Assembly: GCA_964035545.1 (NCBI GenBank)
Contig: CAXIUT010000230.1
Coordinates: 124,001-188,000 of the forward strand
Origin: Bugula neritina
Lineage: Eukaryota > Bryozoa > Gymnolaemata > Cheilostomatida > Bugulidae
Length of the DNA stretch: 64,000 nt
Reading direction: 5' to 3'
Shown here piece by piece: positions 63,101 through 64,000 of this stretch. The notes under the pieces are model-generated. The model was not told where the DNA came from, made no database searches, and saw only the letters and a program-made list of their open reading frames with translations. Both the position numbers and the translations under genes were made by a program. The stretch's first letter is position 1; every line of letters starts with the position of its first letter.

Positions 63101-64000
63101 TACACATTGAAAAATACTGCAACATACTGAAATACACTGCAACACACTGAAAAACACTGCAAAATACTGTAACACACTGAAATATACTGCAAAATACTGA
63201 AATACACTGCTACATACTGAAATATACTACAACACACTGCAACATACTGCAACATACTAAAATATACTGCAACATACTGAAATACACTGCAAAATACTGA
63301 AATACACTGTAACATACTGAAATATACTGCAACATACTGAATTACACTCCTACATACTGAAATATACTGCAACTCCCTGCAACATCCTGCAACATACTAA
63401 AATACACTGTAACATATTGAAATACACTGCAACACATTGAAATATACTGCAAAATATTGAAATACACTGCTACACACTGAAATATACTGCAACACACGGC
63501 AACATACTGCAACATACTAAAATATACTGCAACATACTGAAATACACTGCAAAATACTGAAATACACTGTAACATACTGAAATATACTGCAACATACTGA
63601 AATATACTGCTACATACTGAAATATACTGCAACACACGGCAACATACTGCAACATACTAAAATATACTGCAACATACTGAAATACACTGCAAAATACTGA
63701 AATACACTGTAACATACTGAAATATACTGCAACATACTGAAATACACTGTAACATACTGAAATACACTGCAACACAGTGAAATATACTGCAATGTGCCGA
63801 AATGTATGGTAAACTACTGAAATATACTGTCACACATTGAAAAATACTGCAACATACTGAAATATACTGCGACACATTGCAATATACTGTAACATACCGA
63901 AATATGCTGTAGCGCATTGAAATACACTGCAACTCGCTGAAATATACTGCAACATACTGAAATACACTGTAACATACTGAAATACAGTGCTACATACTGA
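60165..64000 (+). repeat. Right-domain HOR unit 2 (partial, 3,836 bp in window)
   Basis: Copy of 52,695-56,530 at exactly 7,470 bp, running off the window. I noted six substitutions by eye: 53,187/60,657, 53,632-53,634/61,102-61,104, 53,871-53,874/61,341-61,344, 53,900/61,370, 54,445/61,915 and 55,124/62,594. No length change was seen. Some substitutions may have been missed. Confidence 0.86.
61068..61071 (+). other. Single-TGCA counterpart of the GCATGC junction, site 4
   Basis: Copy of site 1 in the second 7,470-bp unit, with flanks aaaacacactg and taacataatg and a single TGCA. Confidence 0.75.

Larger units (their letters stand above)
1..64000. repeat. Decamer satellite DNA array filling the window
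   Basis: The window is an unbroken tandem array of 10-bp units with consensus HAAYAYAYTG. The common forms are aaatacactg, aaatatactg, caacatactg, caacacactg, caacacattg and taacatactg. Bases 2, 3, 5, 7, 9 and 10 are nearly fixed, and most variation is C/T at positions 4, 6 and 8 plus A/C/T at position 1. A-starting and C/T-starting units usually alternate, giving a 20-bp period, but runs of two or three C-starting units recur. The + strand is A- and C-rich, and G falls almost only at unit position 10. Register changes at 21 places only: 18 gains of 4 bp and three losses of 1 bp. Both ends of the window lie inside the array, so its true length is unknown. Satellite identity is certain; the chromosomal location and organism are not. 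Confidence 0.98.

Noticed and set aside
1-64000. CRISPR-like or iteron-like regular repeats
   Set aside because: There are no unique spacers between repeats, as every base belongs to a decamer. No cas gene, replication gene or any other coding sequence is present.
1-64000. Telomeric repeat
   Set aside because: The unit is 10 bp and variable and not a G-run telomere motif. No TTAGGG-like, TTTAGGG-like or similar unit occurs on either strand.
1-64000. TATA-like promoters from tatatac and aaatata units
   Set aside because: They occur every 20 bp or so as part of the repeat, so they carry no positional information.
1-64000. tRNA, rRNA or other structured RNA gene
   Set aside because: No conserved RNA motif is visible, and the low-G + strand with fixed asymmetry gives little self-complementarity.
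1-64000. Naming a species or a known satellite family
   Set aside because: I do not recognise the decamer as a named satellite with certainty, and the window has no unique sequence to place it. A search of repeat databases with the 20-bp consensus would decide.
1-64000. A new gene system hidden in the repeat
   Set aside because: Both strands were read through and every segment could be assigned to decamer units. No stretch of non-repeat sequence was found where another element could lie.

Overview
The whole 64 kb is one tandem-repeat (satellite) array. I find no protein gene, RNA gene, mobile element or CRISPR array in it. The basic unit is a 10-bp decamer with consensus HAAYAYAYTG on the + strand. 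Units occur mainly as pairs close to aaatacactgcaacatactg. Counting register from start to end gives 6,393 decamers plus 18 identical 4-bp insertions and three 1-bp losses. A long, A+T-rich, CpG-poor array with several nested repeat levels suggests a eukaryotic nuclear genome in a heterochromatic (centromeric, pericentromeric or subtelomeric) region, assembled from long reads. The sequence does not identify the species. No stretch over 300 bases holds anything other than this repeat.

Above the decamer is a mosaic higher-order repeat (HOR). Two related block types define it. Block A has the CpG-bearing decamer taacgcgctg followed by a GCATGC junction preceded by taacataatg. Block B has taactcgctg followed by a GCATGC junction preceded by caacataatg. 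In intact blocks the two landmarks are 599 bp apart in both A and B, so A and B look like diverged copies of one ancestral module. GCATGC is a tandem duplication of TGCA inside an otherwise unchanged decamer pair. Four sites in the right-hand domain carry the same flanks with a single TGCA, which is probably the ancestral state.

Layout: 1-2,339 left flank, with a 990-bp-offset repeat and the first A block. 2,055-4,262 a 1,104-bp tandem duplication. 3,444-22,686 three long A-B HOR units of about 6-7 kb. 22,687-29,098 shortened units with A/B hybrid blocks. 29,099-40,685 short HOR units of about 4 kb, including nearly three almost identical 4,038-bp copies. 41,411-52,177 two copies of a 6,144-bp unit, the first enlarged by a private 1,300-bp tandem duplication. 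52,178-52,694 a transition holding two 1-bp register slips. 52,695-64,000 a different domain built on a 7,470-bp unit that lacks GCATGC and contains a 1,140-bp tandem duplication.

Many open reading frames exist, all on the - strand, the longest about 320 codons (29,047-30,009). They are a by-product of a decamer whose reverse complement has no stop codon in any frame, and I do not annotate them as genes. No genes act together here. What can be read is the amplification history of a satellite: decamer, module, A/B dimer, then repeated unequal exchange with deletions and hybrid blocks. Pairwise boundaries were found by eye and are good to roughly 20-50 bp.
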